Assembly: GCF_000379625.1 (NCBI RefSeq)
Contig: NZ_KB903226.1
Location: 21,520-85,519 of the forward strand
DNA from: Actinomycetospora chiangmaiensis DSM 45062
GTDB lineage: Bacteria > Actinomycetota > Actinomycetes > Mycobacteriales > Pseudonocardiaceae
Length of the DNA: 64,000 bases
Direction of reading: 5' to 3'
The notes under the pieces are model-generated. The model was not told the DNA's origin. It worked only from the letters and a program-made list of their open reading frames with translations, and did not search any database. A program made the translations under genes and the position numbers. Below are positions 44,131 through 52,344 of this stretch, piece by piece (position 1 is the stretch's first letter; every line of letters begins with the position of its first letter).

Positions 44131-44460
44131 ATGCCGTTGTACATGTACGAGGTGGCCTACACCGCGGAGTCGCTCGCCGCGCAGATACGGGAACCCCAGG
44201 ACCGTATCGAGGTCGTCCGGCCCCTCTTCGATTCGCTCGGCGCAACCGTGCTGGCGGCGGGCCATCCCTTCGGCGAGTACGACGTGGTGGTCGTCTTCGA
44301 AGCACCCGACGACCAAGCGGCCGCCGGCGCGGCGCTCATCGTCGGCGCAGGAGGCGCCGCCCGATCGGCCCGCACGACCCGGCTCTTGAGCACCCAGGAG
44401 TGGGTGGAGTCGCTGCAGCGGGCGCACAGCGCAGCAGAACAGTACCGACCCGCACGATAA
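44131..44460 (+). CDS. GYD-domain protein (first of tandem pair)
   Basis: 109 residues from ATG 44131 with GAGGAG seven bases upstream. MYEVAYTAESLAAQIREPQD, RPLFDSLGATVLAAGHPFGE and YDVVVVFEAPDDQAAAGAAL match the GYD alpha-beta barrel family, where the GYD triplet here reads GEYD. Function of the family is unknown; folds are similar to ABM or muconolactone-isomerase-like proteins. A second GYD gene follows 144 bases on. Confidence 0.75.
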   Translation: MPLYMYEVAYTAESLAAQIREPQDRIEVVRPLFDSLGATVLAAGHPFGEYDVVVVFEAPDDQAAAGAALIVGAGGAARSARTTRLLSTQEWVESLQRAHSAAEQYRPAR

Positions 44461-44604
44461 CCCGTGTCCCACTCGGTTTTTCTATCCCGCTGACGCCGCG
44501 GTTGCTTCTATTGGGTGGTGCCAGCTGTCGACGCTTGGCTGTTGCGCAGCGTGCGATGGGTGGCACCGTGCGGGCCCACCTATTTCTGTTCGAGGAGGAG
44601 TTCC

Positions 44605-44937
44605 ATGGCAACGTTCGCGTACTTCTTTCACTACAAGCCGGAGAGCTGGGCGCGAATGACATCCAACCCGGGTGATCGCACTGAAGCAGTGGCGAGGACC
44701 GTGCGAGAGGCCGGAGGTGAATTGACCGCGCTGTACTACACGCTGGGTGAGCTCGGAGGGCTCGCGATCGCGGAGGCACCAACCCCTGAGGTCGCCGCCG
44801 CCATCAACCTGGTCATCACCGGCTCCGGCGCGTTCGATCGTGTGACCGTCCAGCAACTCGTCACAGCCGCGGACTTCGTACCGGTCCTCACCAACGCCCA
44901 GCAGGCCGCACCCGGTTACCGCAAGCCCGGCAGCTAG
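44605..44937 (+). CDS. GYD-like protein (second of tandem pair)
   Basis: 110 residues from ATG 44605, SD GAGGAGGAG. FAYFFHYKPESWARMTSNPG, TVREAGGELTALYYTLGELG and GLAIAEAPTPEVAAAINLVI follow the same order of elements as the preceding protein but diverge strongly, and the GYD position reads GELG. The ribosome sites are nearly the same (GAGGAGTTC...CATG), consistent with an old duplication. Confidence 0.7.
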   Translation: MATFAYFFHYKPESWARMTSNPGDRTEAVARTVREAGGELTALYYTLGELGGLAIAEAPTPEVAAAINLVITGSGAFDRVTVQQLVTAADFVPVLTNAQQAAPGYRKPGS

Positions 44938-45108
44938 TCCGGTAGCTCTCAGCTGAGCCGGTCGAGCTGGCGTACGTGCAACACATCGTCGGGGCTCGTC
45001 GCCGTGGTGCTTCCCCACGTGCTGGAGCCGCGCTCCAGGGGCCGCCGCAATAACGTCCGTCATCCGGTAGCGCCGTGCTGCCCCGGTGGCTGCTGCGGGC
45101 CAGGGTTG

Positions 45109-46029
45109 CTAGGTGGGTCGGATCTGGCCCGGGGTGACCGGGCGAGACTCCCCGACCGCACTCCGGGGGTCGGGGATCCGCGGCTGCTCCTGGTCCGCGC
45201 GGGCGGCCGATGGGCTCGGCCGGTTCTCCTGCCGGGGACGCAGGACCGCGACGAACCCCGGGATGCGTTCGGCGCGGTCGCTGCGGCGACGCATCGGAAC
45301 GGCGTGGATCACCGCGGCGTCGTCGAGGTGCACCCGCTCCCATTCCTCGTCGGGGAACGTCTGCTCCAGCTCGTCCTGCCCGAAGGGACGCGGCGTCGGC
45401 AGCCCGGACGCGATGGCCCGGGCCAGCGGACGCGGCAGACCGCGGACGCCGGCGCCCAGGCTCTCCAGATAGCTCAGCAGCGACCCCCGGTGGTTGGTCT
45501 CGGCGATCACCGCGACGCCGCGGTCGCCCAGGAGGTGTCGGATGTTGCGCGCGACCTGCCCACGGGCCTCGGCGGTGAGCACGTGCAGGACGCCGCGCAC
45601 GAGGACGTTCGCGTCCCCCAGTTCCTCGCGCACCCGGTCCAGCGCGCCGGGCGCGGCGAGGTCGGCGACCAGGAACCTCGGCGACGACACCTCCCCCACC
45701 CGGTCGGTCTCCGCCCGCGCGAGGGCGATCGCCGCGTCGGACACGTCGACCCCGATAGCCCGCCATCCTCGCCGGGACAGCGCGCGGGTGAACCGGCCGT
45801 TGCCGCACCCGAGATCGACCACCGCCCGAGCGGGAGCGGCGAACCGTTCGAAGAGCTCGAGATACCGCTCGAGCTCCGCGGGGTCGCTGGAGTCCCACAA
45901 CACGTCCCCGCCGTCGCCGGTGGCGCCGACCCCCGCCCAGTAGCGGTCCCACCGGTTCTGCGTGCCTCGCGGGGCCCGCGCTCCCCACCACACGAGGTGC
46001 GGCAGCATGAGCACGCGGCGCAGCGGCAT
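45109..46029 (-). CDS. class I SAM-dependent methyltransferase
   Basis: 306 residues. VVDLGCGNGRFTRALSRRGW is SAM motif I and the following VDVSDAAIALARAETDR contains the acidic ribose-binding residue; RNIRHLLGDRGVAVIAETNH is a later core motif. N-terminal NRWDRYWAGVGATGDGGDVL is usual in this subgroup. The C-terminal ~40 residues are Arg/Pro-rich and probably disordered. Substrate unknown. Confidence 0.8.
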   Translation of the reverse strand: MPLRRVLMLPHLVWWGARAPRGTQNRWDRYWAGVGATGDGGDVLWDSSDPAELERYLELFERFAAPARAVVDLGCGNGRFTRALSRRGWRAIGVDVSDAAIALARAETDRVGEVSSPRFLVADLAAPGALDRVREELGDANVLVRGVLHVLTAEARGQVARNIRHLLGDRGVAVIAETNHRGSLLSYLESLGAGVRGLPRPLARAIASGLPTPRPFGQDELEQTFPDEEWERVHLDDAAVIHAVPMRRRSDRAERIPGFVAVLRPRQENRPSPSAARADQEQPRIPDPRSAVGESRPVTPGQIRPT

Positions 46030-46158
46030 CGTCGTCCCCCTCGGCGCGCAGGTTCGCCGACAGGGACGCTAGGCGCAGCGGGAGGCCGGTCACAGAGCCG
46101 AACGGGCGGCGTCAGTGTCGGGCCGTCACGACGGTCGGCGGGCCCGCGTCGAGATTCC

Positions 46159-46578
46159 TCACAGGGAGGGCCGTGCGCTGTCCTCCCGGTGCCACCAGCG
46201 GTATCCCGGCGGCGGCACGCTCGCACCCAGCAGCCACGACACGGCTTCGGCCTCGTCGGTGAAGAACCGCATCGGCATCGGGTGCGCCGCGACCCCGAGG
46301 GCGAAGTTCGCGATGACGGTGTCCACCCGGGAACGCCCGAGCAGGGCGAGCCGTGACGCCGAGCACGGCCGCGTGAACACCAGGCGCGCGTCCCGCGACA
46401 GCGTCCGGGTGCCGGCCATGTTCACCAGCAGCGGGCGCATCCGCTCACCGTTGAGGGCATCGACCGAACCGACGGCGGCCTCGGCGAGCTCTCCATCGAT
46501 GTCGACGCCCGGGGTCCAGGTGAGCCGGACGAAACCACGACGATCCTCGTCCACGGCCATCGCGTCGTCGTACTCCAC
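46159..46578 (-). CDS. DUF7793 / STAS-like protein
   Basis: 139 residues from GTG 46578. PLLVNMAGTRTLSRDARLVF, then RLALLGRSRVDTVIANFALG and PMRFFTDEAEAVSWLLG is the pattern of the STAS/SpoIIAA-like family common in actinobacteria. These small proteins share the anti-anti-sigma fold and are thought to work in stress signalling. The SpoIIE-type phosphatase at 35.2 kb would be a natural kind of partner, but there is no direct link. Confidence 0.7.
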   Translation of the reverse strand: MEYDDAMAVDEDRRGFVRLTWTPGVDIDGELAEAAVGSVDALNGERMRPLLVNMAGTRTLSRDARLVFTRPCSASRLALLGRSRVDTVIANFALGVAAHPMPMRFFTDEAEAVSWLLGASVPPPGYRWWHREDSARPSL

Positions 46579-46719
46579 GCGCCGCAGCGTAGCGACCAGA
46601 AACGAACCGGATAGTCACTTCCCGTGGGCGTGAGCCGATCGTGCTCGAGGGGCACCACCGCTGCGTTGGTCGGCCCCTGACGTCCTGAGCGGGGAAAACG
46701 CGTGTCCTACCATCCGCCC

Positions 46720-47193
46720 ATGTCCGACGCCGCCGACAGCGACAACCTCCTCGCGGCCGAACGCGCCCTGCACGCCGCGCAACTCGCCTCGGACGTGCCC
46801 ACTCTTGACCGACTCATCGACGACGACGTGCTCTATGTCGGGCCGGACGGCTCCATCGCCACGAAGCACGACGACCTCGAAGCGATCCGCAGCGGCCGAC
46901 AGGTTCTCACCCGTCTCGAGGAACGGGACCTGCGAGCCCGGACCATCGGGTCGACGGGACTGACCTGGTCCCTCCTGGGCATCGAGGGCTCCGTCAATGG
47001 CCAGCCGGTCGCGGCCACGGTCCGCTACACCCGTGCATGGGCCCACGAGAAGAACGCGGGATGGCGCGTGGTCGCAGCACACGCAACCGTCCGGTTCCGC
47101 GACCGGTCGGACCAGGGACGATGGTCCCGACGGTTCCCGGCGAGGTCCCGCCGTCGCGCGGCCGCCGCTGGATCCGAACAGGTCGATGCTTGA
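46720..47193 (+). CDS. SnoaL-like/DUF4440 NTF2-fold protein
   Basis: 157 residues. ERALHAAQLASDVPTLDRLI and DDDVLYVGPDGSIATKHDDL, then GWRVVAAHATVRF, match DUF4440-type NTF2-like proteins. ATG 46720 starts the helical N-terminus; an upstream ATG at 46702 adds six residues. It overlaps the cupin gene by a few bases if that starts at 47186, so both may be translated together. Confidence 0.75.
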   Translation: MSDAADSDNLLAAERALHAAQLASDVPTLDRLIDDDVLYVGPDGSIATKHDDLEAIRSGRQVLTRLEERDLRARTIGSTGLTWSLLGIEGSVNGQPVAATVRYTRAWAHEKNAGWRVVAAHATVRFRDRSDQGRWSRRFPARSRRRAAAAGSEQVDA

Positions 47194-47644
47194 CAGTGGG
47201 AGCAGCGTTGACGCCGTGAATGTGGACCCGGGCGCGACCCGCCTCATCCCCTACGCCGGCGATGGCATCCGCGTACTCGGCGAGAGCGAGGGCGTGGCGC
47301 TCTGCGAGCTCACGGTCCCGCCGCACTTCGCCGGGCCGCCGCCCCACATTCACCACGGCTTCGACGAGGCCATCTACGTGCTCGAGGGTGCGCTGACGAT
47401 GGTCAGGGGCCGGTCCGAGCCTGAGCTGGTGCCTGTCGGCGGCCTCATCCTCGCGCCGAAGGGAGAGCGACACACCTTCGCCAACCCGACCGACGAGCCT
47501 GCTCGGGTCCTCGGGGTGTGGAGCCCAGCGAGTGCACTGGAATTCATGGAAGAGATCGGCGCCGCCCTGCCCGCGTCGGGCCCGCCCGACCCGACCCGTC
47601 TCGCCGAGATCTACCGGCGCCACGACAGTGAGATCAGCCCCTAA
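47186..47644 (+). CDS. cupin-domain protein
   Basis: 152 residues from ATG 47186, or 142 from GTG 47216. The two cupin motifs are present: PPPHIHHGFDEAIYVLEGAL (metal His pair and Glu) and ERHTFANPTDEPARVLGVWS (third His). It is a single-domain germin-like cupin that probably binds a divalent metal. Substrate unknown. It overlaps the NTF2-fold gene at its start. Confidence 0.8.
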   Translation: MLDSGSSVDAVNVDPGATRLIPYAGDGIRVLGESEGVALCELTVPPHFAGPPPHIHHGFDEAIYVLEGALTMVRGRSEPELVPVGGLILAPKGERHTFANPTDEPARVLGVWSPASALEFMEEIGAALPASGPPDPTRLAEIYRRHDSEISP

Positions 47645-47775
47645 TCCGCGCCCGGCAACGTCACCGGAAGACAGGTCGATCTCGCCGCCGCGGACGGCGG
47701 CATTGCTCGGCCTTCTCCGGTAGGCGCCGAAAGACCACCGACGCTGCCGTGGACGAATCCGCCGAGCCGATCGGA

Positions 47776-48219
47776 TCAGTCGCCCGCGAGCAAGATTCCG
47801 CCCCAGTCGCTCGGGTCCACGTCCGCGTAGGTCTCGGTGAACGTCCACCGGTGCCCGAACGGGTCCTCCAGCTGGTACTGCGTCTCCCCGTACTCGAAGT
47901 CGGCCGGCTCCATGGTGATGCGTGCGCCGCAACTCCTCGCGGTCTCACAGTGCTCGCGCAGGTTGTCGATCCTGACCATCACCGAGGCCGTCACCGCTCC
48001 CTCGCCGGCTGCTCCCCGAGGGTCGGCGCCGCCCCGTGGCTCGGTGACGATGACCGCCGCACCGTCGCCGACGTGGAGTTGGGACCGGTGGGCCTCACCG
48101 ATACGAAGGCGTTCGACGAAGCCGAGCGCTTCGGTGAGCCACGCTACGGCGGCTCGAACATCGGGGTAGACGAGCACCGGCATGACCACGGCGTCAGGAA
48201 CCGACCGATTTCGGCGCAT
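47776..48219 (-). CDS. VOC/glyoxalase-fold protein
   Basis: 147 residues. VMPVLVYPDVRAAVAWLTEA and LGFVERLRIG open the first paired beta-alpha unit, and YGETQYQLEDPFGHRWTFTE closes the second, with metal-ligand positions of the vicinal-oxygen-chelate fold partly conserved. Many such actinobacterial proteins are bleomycin-resistance-like or of unknown function. Confidence 0.8.
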   Translation of the reverse strand: MRRNRSVPDAVVMPVLVYPDVRAAVAWLTEALGFVERLRIGEAHRSQLHVGDGAAVIVTEPRGGADPRGAAGEGAVTASVMVRIDNLREHCETARSCGARITMEPADFEYGETQYQLEDPFGHRWTFTETYADVDPSDWGGILLAGD

Positions 48220-48358
48220 CGCATCCCTCGCTACACCCGTCAGTGTTCCAGGATCGCGACGACGTTAGTTCCACTGCGCCCGGTATGGGCGGGCCGTCGG
48301 CGATCGCTTCACCCGTGAGGGGTGACGTCGGCTCACCCGCCGCCGCCTCACCCGTCGG

Positions 48359-48799
48359 CTAGGAGGGCGTCCAGGGCCCGGACACGAAGTCGTTGGCGCG
48401 GGTCGGGCAGGGATCCGACACCGTGAGGAGGTGCAGGCCCGCTGCGTCCACGGTCGCCCGGTAGAGCCCGGCTTCACCTGCGCACGGGGCTCCCGCGGCG
48501 CTGGTGAACGTGACCCGCTGCGAGGAGTCCTGGGCGATCGTCCCGGGGATGCGCTGCTGCGACGCGGTGTTCGTCTGCGTGTAGCTCGTCCCGTTCTCGA
48601 TGGTCAGCGTCTGGGGCCCGCTGGGCGTGATGGCGTTCCGGTAGGTGCCCGGGGGGATGACGGTCACCGGGGCAGATGGCGGGCCGCCGCCGGAAGGCGC
48701 GGAGCAGGCACCCAGGACGAGGAGCCCCCCGAGCAGGAGCGCCCGCCGCCCCCTCGATCGGTGCACGCCGGGCGCGGGGCCGGTCCGGGGACGCGTCAA
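48359..48799 (-). CDS. secreted lipoprotein, unknown function
   Basis: 146 residues. A basic N-terminus and hydrophobic segment end at the lipobox LLVLGACSA, giving a lipid-anchored surface protein. The mature part is small, Thr/Ser-rich and beta-like (PPGTYRNAITPSGPQTLTIE, AGLYRATVDAAGLHLLTVSD), similar to actinobacterial beta-sheet lipoproteins of unknown role. Two Cys (GAPCAG and DPCPTR) may pair. Confidence 0.75.
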   Translation of the reverse strand: MTRPRTGPAPGVHRSRGRRALLLGGLLVLGACSAPSGGGPPSAPVTVIPPGTYRNAITPSGPQTLTIENGTSYTQTNTASQQRIPGTIAQDSSQRVTFTSAAGAPCAGEAGLYRATVDAAGLHLLTVSDPCPTRANDFVSGPWTPS

Positions 48800-48957
48800 G
48801 GGGGCTCCCTGCTCGATCCGCTCGATCGGTCAGTCCCACCGGCAGGCGAGGACTGCCGGAGGAGTCTGGGCACCCGCGCCGTCGGGAGCCTCACCCGCGG
48901 AAGATGAATCGCACGGGGAGTCCGTCCGGCGGCAGAGGCCCGGCCATCGTCGGGCAG

Positions 48958-49827
48958 TCACCGCTCGCCGAGGTCGTCGACGTGTCGGTCCGTGCCGGGA
49001 ACGGTGGGGACGAAGGGGCTGGCGAACTCCAGGTAGCCGAGGCCACGGTCATCGAGCGCGTCGCGGTGGGGGGCGAAGCGTTCCTCCCAGTCCTCGCGTG
49101 GATCGTCGTGGACGAACCACAACAGGCTGATCCGCTCGTCGGCGGCGTCGCCGTAGGCGCTCGGGACCCGCGCGGTCTTCCTCGACACGGCCTCGGGAAG
49201 ATCGGCGTCGAGGCAGACCAGACACAGCTCCGCGCCGGCCGGGCCCAGTCGGCTCGGGATGACGTCGTGGCGCAGGTCGTCCACCAGGGCCTGGCGGCTC
49301 TGTCCGGCGGCGGTGCGCACGACCTCGAGGACGACCCCCGCGAAGGGGTGGTCCAGGGCGTGGATGTCGAGCGGCCCGGGCTCGTGGGGGGCGGCGTAGA
49401 CGACGCCGGCGTAGGGCTGCAGCCGGCTGAACACGTGGCGGCGGCGGATCGTGTCGACGTACATCCTCCCCTCTCCCGCGAGGCGGGCGATCGCCTCGCC
49501 CAGGACCTCGGCGGTGTCGTCGACCTGCCCGCGCGCGAACAGGTTGAGGTGCAGGAACCGGCCCGCCTGCGCCGGTTGGAAGGTCGAGTTCTCGCGCGCG
49601 TAGCGCAGGGCCTGGTGCTCCCGTGGGCAGACCCACCGGCGACCCGCGAAGATGCCGGGCAAATTCATTCCGCCCGCGTAGAAGTGGTCGTCGGCGTACC
49701 ACTGGTGGAACGCCACCTCGTGCCCGTCCTCGGGCTCCATGACACTCACCCACACCGCCCCGATATGGACCTGCTGGTTCCGCAGCCGTCCCCGCGACGC
49801 CGGGCCGGCCGGGTCGTCCGTGTGCAC
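48958..49827 (-). CDS. EthD/ABM-like alpha-beta barrel protein, unknown
   Basis: 289 residues, two repeated barrel-like halves. VHIGAVWVSVMEPEDGHEVA and FHQWYADDHFYAGGMNLPGI recall the fold of EthD-like proteins with its W/Y-rich strand, but length and sequence differ from the named family. It starts at GTG 49827, 36 bases after the stop of the SCO1-like gene on the same strand, so it lies at the end of that operon. Function unknown. Confidence 0.6.
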   Translation of the reverse strand: MHTDDPAGPASRGRLRNQQVHIGAVWVSVMEPEDGHEVAFHQWYADDHFYAGGMNLPGIFAGRRWVCPREHQALRYARENSTFQPAQAGRFLHLNLFARGQVDDTAEVLGEAIARLAGEGRMYVDTIRRRHVFSRLQPYAGVVYAAPHEPGPLDIHALDHPFAGVVLEVVRTAAGQSRQALVDDLRHDVIPSRLGPAGAELCLVCLDADLPEAVSRKTARVPSAYGDAADERISLLWFVHDDPREDWEERFAPHRDALDDRGLGYLEFASPFVPTVPGTDRHVDDLGER

Positions 49828-49863
49828 TCGCTCGTCCTCGCTTCGTCCGGGGTCGGTTCGACG

Positions 49864-50382
49864 TCAGGGTTCGGCGCGGGAACCCAGCAGCGCGTGGATG
49901 CCGGCGGAGATCGTGGCGGCGTCCGCGGTGTCGGGCCAGTGCCGCGCGAGGTGTCCCGCGGGGTCGACGAGGTAGGTGATGGCGGTGTGCGGCACGGCAT
50001 AGCCGTCCGGGTCCTGCGGGTCGGCCCGGCGGCGGGCGAAGACCCGGAACGCAGCCTTCGCGGCCTCGACCTGTTCGACGGTCCCGGTCAGGCCGGTGAA
50101 GCGCGGGTAGGCCGTCGTCAGGAAGGCCTTCATGACGTCGGGGGTGTCCCGGTCGGGGTCGACGGTCACGTAGAGCGGGCGGACGCGCCCGGCGTCGTCA
50201 CCGACCTCGTCGAGGGCGGCGGTGAGCTTCGTGAGCGCCCGGGGGCAGACGACGCGGCACGAGGTGAAGCCGAACTGCACCAGCAGCCAGGAGCCGCGGA
50301 AGGTCCCGGCGTCGACGGGGCAGCCGTGGTGGTCGACGAGGTCGAAGGCGACCTCTCCGGGGACGCCGGTGGGGGCGCTCAC
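49864..50382 (-). CDS. SCO1/SenC-family thioredoxin-fold protein
   Basis: 172 residues. The copper/thiol motif is TSCRVVCP (Cys42 and Cys46, CxxxC) with the distal His132 (VPHTAITYLVDP), both hallmarks of Sco proteins that assemble the CuA site of cytochrome oxidase or act as thiol reductases. There is no signal peptide or membrane anchor, unlike typical Sco, so it may be cytoplasmic or start-trimmed. GTG 50382 overlaps the upstream gene's stop (GTGA), which makes it translationally coupled to the linalool-dehydratase-like fragment. Confidence 0.8.
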   Translation of the reverse strand: MSAPTGVPGEVAFDLVDHHGCPVDAGTFRGSWLLVQFGFTSCRVVCPRALTKLTAALDEVGDDAGRVRPLYVTVDPDRDTPDVMKAFLTTAYPRFTGLTGTVEQVEAAKAAFRVFARRRADPQDPDGYAVPHTAITYLVDPAGHLARHWPDTADAATISAGIHALLGSRAEP

Positions 50383-51305
50383 GGGACGAGTTCGAGGTCG
50401 TGGGCGGGACCTCCGGGCACCTCGACGGTGACGGTGCCGCCACCCGTCGTCGGGACCTCCTGCCCGTCGAGGCGCAGGCGTGCGCCGTCGGGCACGCGGT
50501 CGATCACCACCGCCGCGTCCGCGCCGTCGCGGCGGCGCAGCCGGGCGTGCAGGACGCCGTCGACGACCTCGGCGCGGCTGACCTCGACGTCGCGCCCGAC
50601 CTCGGTGAGCGCGGGCTCGGCGAAGTGCTCCGGGCCCCACGGGTCCTGGTACAGGCGGTGGAGCCCGTCCGGGACGTCGAGCCGGGCGTAGCCGAGCAGC
50701 ACGTTGCCCGTCATCGGCTCGATCTCGGTGCGGTTCCCGTCGGCATCGGTCGGGGTGTCGTTCCGCGGGTAGTGCAGCGCGCCGTCGCGCCAGGTGGGGT
50801 TCATGAAGCGGTCGGCGTGGGCGAGGATGCCGTCGAGGGCGGCCCGGTCGCCCATCTCGGCGGCCCAGGCCGCGACCCAGCCGACGTCGCAGGTGTCGCT
50901 GACGACGGCCTGGCCCATGACGTTCATGGCGGGCGTGGACCGCACCGAGATCGTGCCGTCCGGGCCGGGGATCAGGAAGTCGGCGACCTGGCGCGGGTAG
51001 TGCTCGTGGACGAAGTCGCGGTTCCAGGTGTTCATCACCGCGCCGCACCAGGCGTCGATCCAGGGCGCGGTCAGCGCGTTCGGCCGTACGACCCGCGAGT
51101 CCTCGAGGATCATCTGGTTGTAGTGGCCGGTGTCGTCGAGACGGCCGAAGTCGGCCCAGGCCCGCTGGTAGCCGGCGACGACCTCGTCGGCGCGCTGCCC
51201 GCCGGTGAGCATGTCGTGCAGGCGGAACCCGAGGATGGCGGGCTGGTTGCAGATCTGGAACACGCAGTTCGGCTCGCACGCGATCCCGAGGTAGCCGTTC
51301 TGGTG
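50379..51305 (-). pseudogene. linalool dehydratase/isomerase-family protein, 3' fragment
   Basis: 309 codons remain from the joint at about 51305. The frame opens HQNGYLGIACEPNCVFQICN, with the two Cys of the LDI active-site segment, then QPAILGFRLHD, WIDAWCGAVMNTWNRDFVHE, PAMNVMGQAVVSDTCDVGWV and a C-terminal beta domain. Full-length relatives have roughly 150-200 more N-terminal residues. No start codon with an SD exists at the joint; ATG 51263 is internal. These enzymes dehydrate or isomerise monoterpene alcohols. It is linked by GTGA overlap to the SCO1-like gene. Confidence 0.75.
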
Positions 51306-51511
51306 CGACGGCGGTGGTGGTGAGCGTGGCGACCCGCCCCGGCAGCCTGGTCGTCGCCGTCACCGACGACGGCGTCGGGATCGGCGCCGACGGCGCGTCC
51401 GGGATCGGGCTGACCTCGACCTCCGTCGCGGTCCGGCGCCTCGGCGGGAGCCTGCGCGTCCTCCCCGATCCCCACGGCGGCACGACCTGGCGGCTCGAGC
51501 TGCCGTGCTGA
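51305..51511 (+). pseudogene. sensor histidine kinase, 3' fragment (ATPase G boxes only)
   Basis: The surviving 68 codons read VVVSVATRPGSLVVAVTDDG, VGIGADGASGIGLTSTSVAV and end TTWRLELPC: the last part of a NarL-type (HisKA_3) kinase ATPase lid and G boxes. Sensor, dimerisation and N-box regions are absent because the sequence switches to the linalool-dehydratase-like gene on the other strand. The stop overlaps the start of the response regulator gene. Confidence 0.75.
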
Positions 51512-52104
51512 GCGCCGTGCGCGTGCTGATCGTCGACGACCACCCCGTCGTCCGCGAGGGGGTCGCCTCCCAGCTCGCGCGGCACAGCGACATCCATGTC
51601 GTCGGCCACGCCGCCGACGGTGCCGAGGCGACGGCGGCCTGCGCGCGGGAGCGACCCGACGTCGTGCTGCTCGACGTCCGACTCCCCGACGCCCTCGCCG
51701 CGGACCTCGTCCCGCGACTGCGGCGGGCCTCACCGAGCACCCGCGTGCTCCTGTTCACGGCCTTCCCCGAACACTCGGCCGTCGCCCCGTCGCTGGCCGC
51801 GGGGGCGGTCGGTCTGCTGGTCAAGGACGCCTCCGGCGCCGCCCTGGGCGCCGCCATCCGCGACGTCGTCCGCACCGGCGCCTACCGCAGCGGACTCACG
51901 GCGTCCGCGGACGCACCGCTGACCCCGCGCGAGTACGACGTGCTGCGGCTCGTCGCCTCGGGCCACACCAACACCGAGATCGCCCAAGAGCTCGTGCTCT
52001 CCCCGAACACCGTCAAGACCTACCTGCAGAACGTCATGCGCAAGCTCGACGCCCGCAACCGCGCCCAGGTCATCACCAACGCCCGGGCCCACGGCCTGCT
52101 CTGA
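51505..52104 (+). CDS. NarL/FixJ-family response regulator
   Basis: 199 residues. GTG 51505 overlaps the kinase fragment's stop. Receiver: LIVDDHPVVREGV with Asp11/12, phosphoacceptor in VVLLDVRLPD, Lys in LVKDAS. Output: LuxR helix-turn-helix (LTPREYDVLRLVASGHTNTE, QELVLSPNTVKTYLQNVMRK). It was the partner of the truncated kinase, so it is now an orphan unless another kinase or acetyl phosphate activates it. Promoter status unclear because the original upstream gene is gone. Confidence 0.9.
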   Translation: MLSAVRVLIVDDHPVVREGVASQLARHSDIHVVGHAADGAEATAACARERPDVVLLDVRLPDALAADLVPRLRRASPSTRVLLFTAFPEHSAVAPSLAAGAVGLLVKDASGAALGAAIRDVVRTGAYRSGLTASADAPLTPREYDVLRLVASGHTNTEIAQELVLSPNTVKTYLQNVMRKLDARNRAQVITNARAHGLL

Positions 52105-52294
52105 ACCGCTCGCGGCCACGTCCCGCCCAGACCTTCGGCAGGTCCACTGGTGGGATCCGACGGCGCCGTGCGGCCGCGGCGCCGAACATCGTCGCGCGCC
52201 GTCGTAGGAGCTCGTCATCCACGCTCCCGACCCTGCCGCCGGGCCCGGGCGGCGGCGTGACCTGATCGACAGCCGTCTTGCACGGCTTCACAAT

Positions 52295-52321
52295 GGAACG
52301 CTACCGTTTCGTTCCGAAACG
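52295..52321. promoter_or_regulatory. overlapping inverted repeats before hydrolase gene
   Basis: CGTTTCG-TTC-CGAAACG (52305-52321) is a perfect 7-bp inverted repeat and overlaps GGAACG...CGTTCC (52295-52315). They end 23 bases before the hydrolase start. This is typical of a repressor site; no regulator gene is adjacent. Confidence 0.55.
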
Positions 52322-52344
52322 CTCGACCACCTAGGAGGCCAGCC

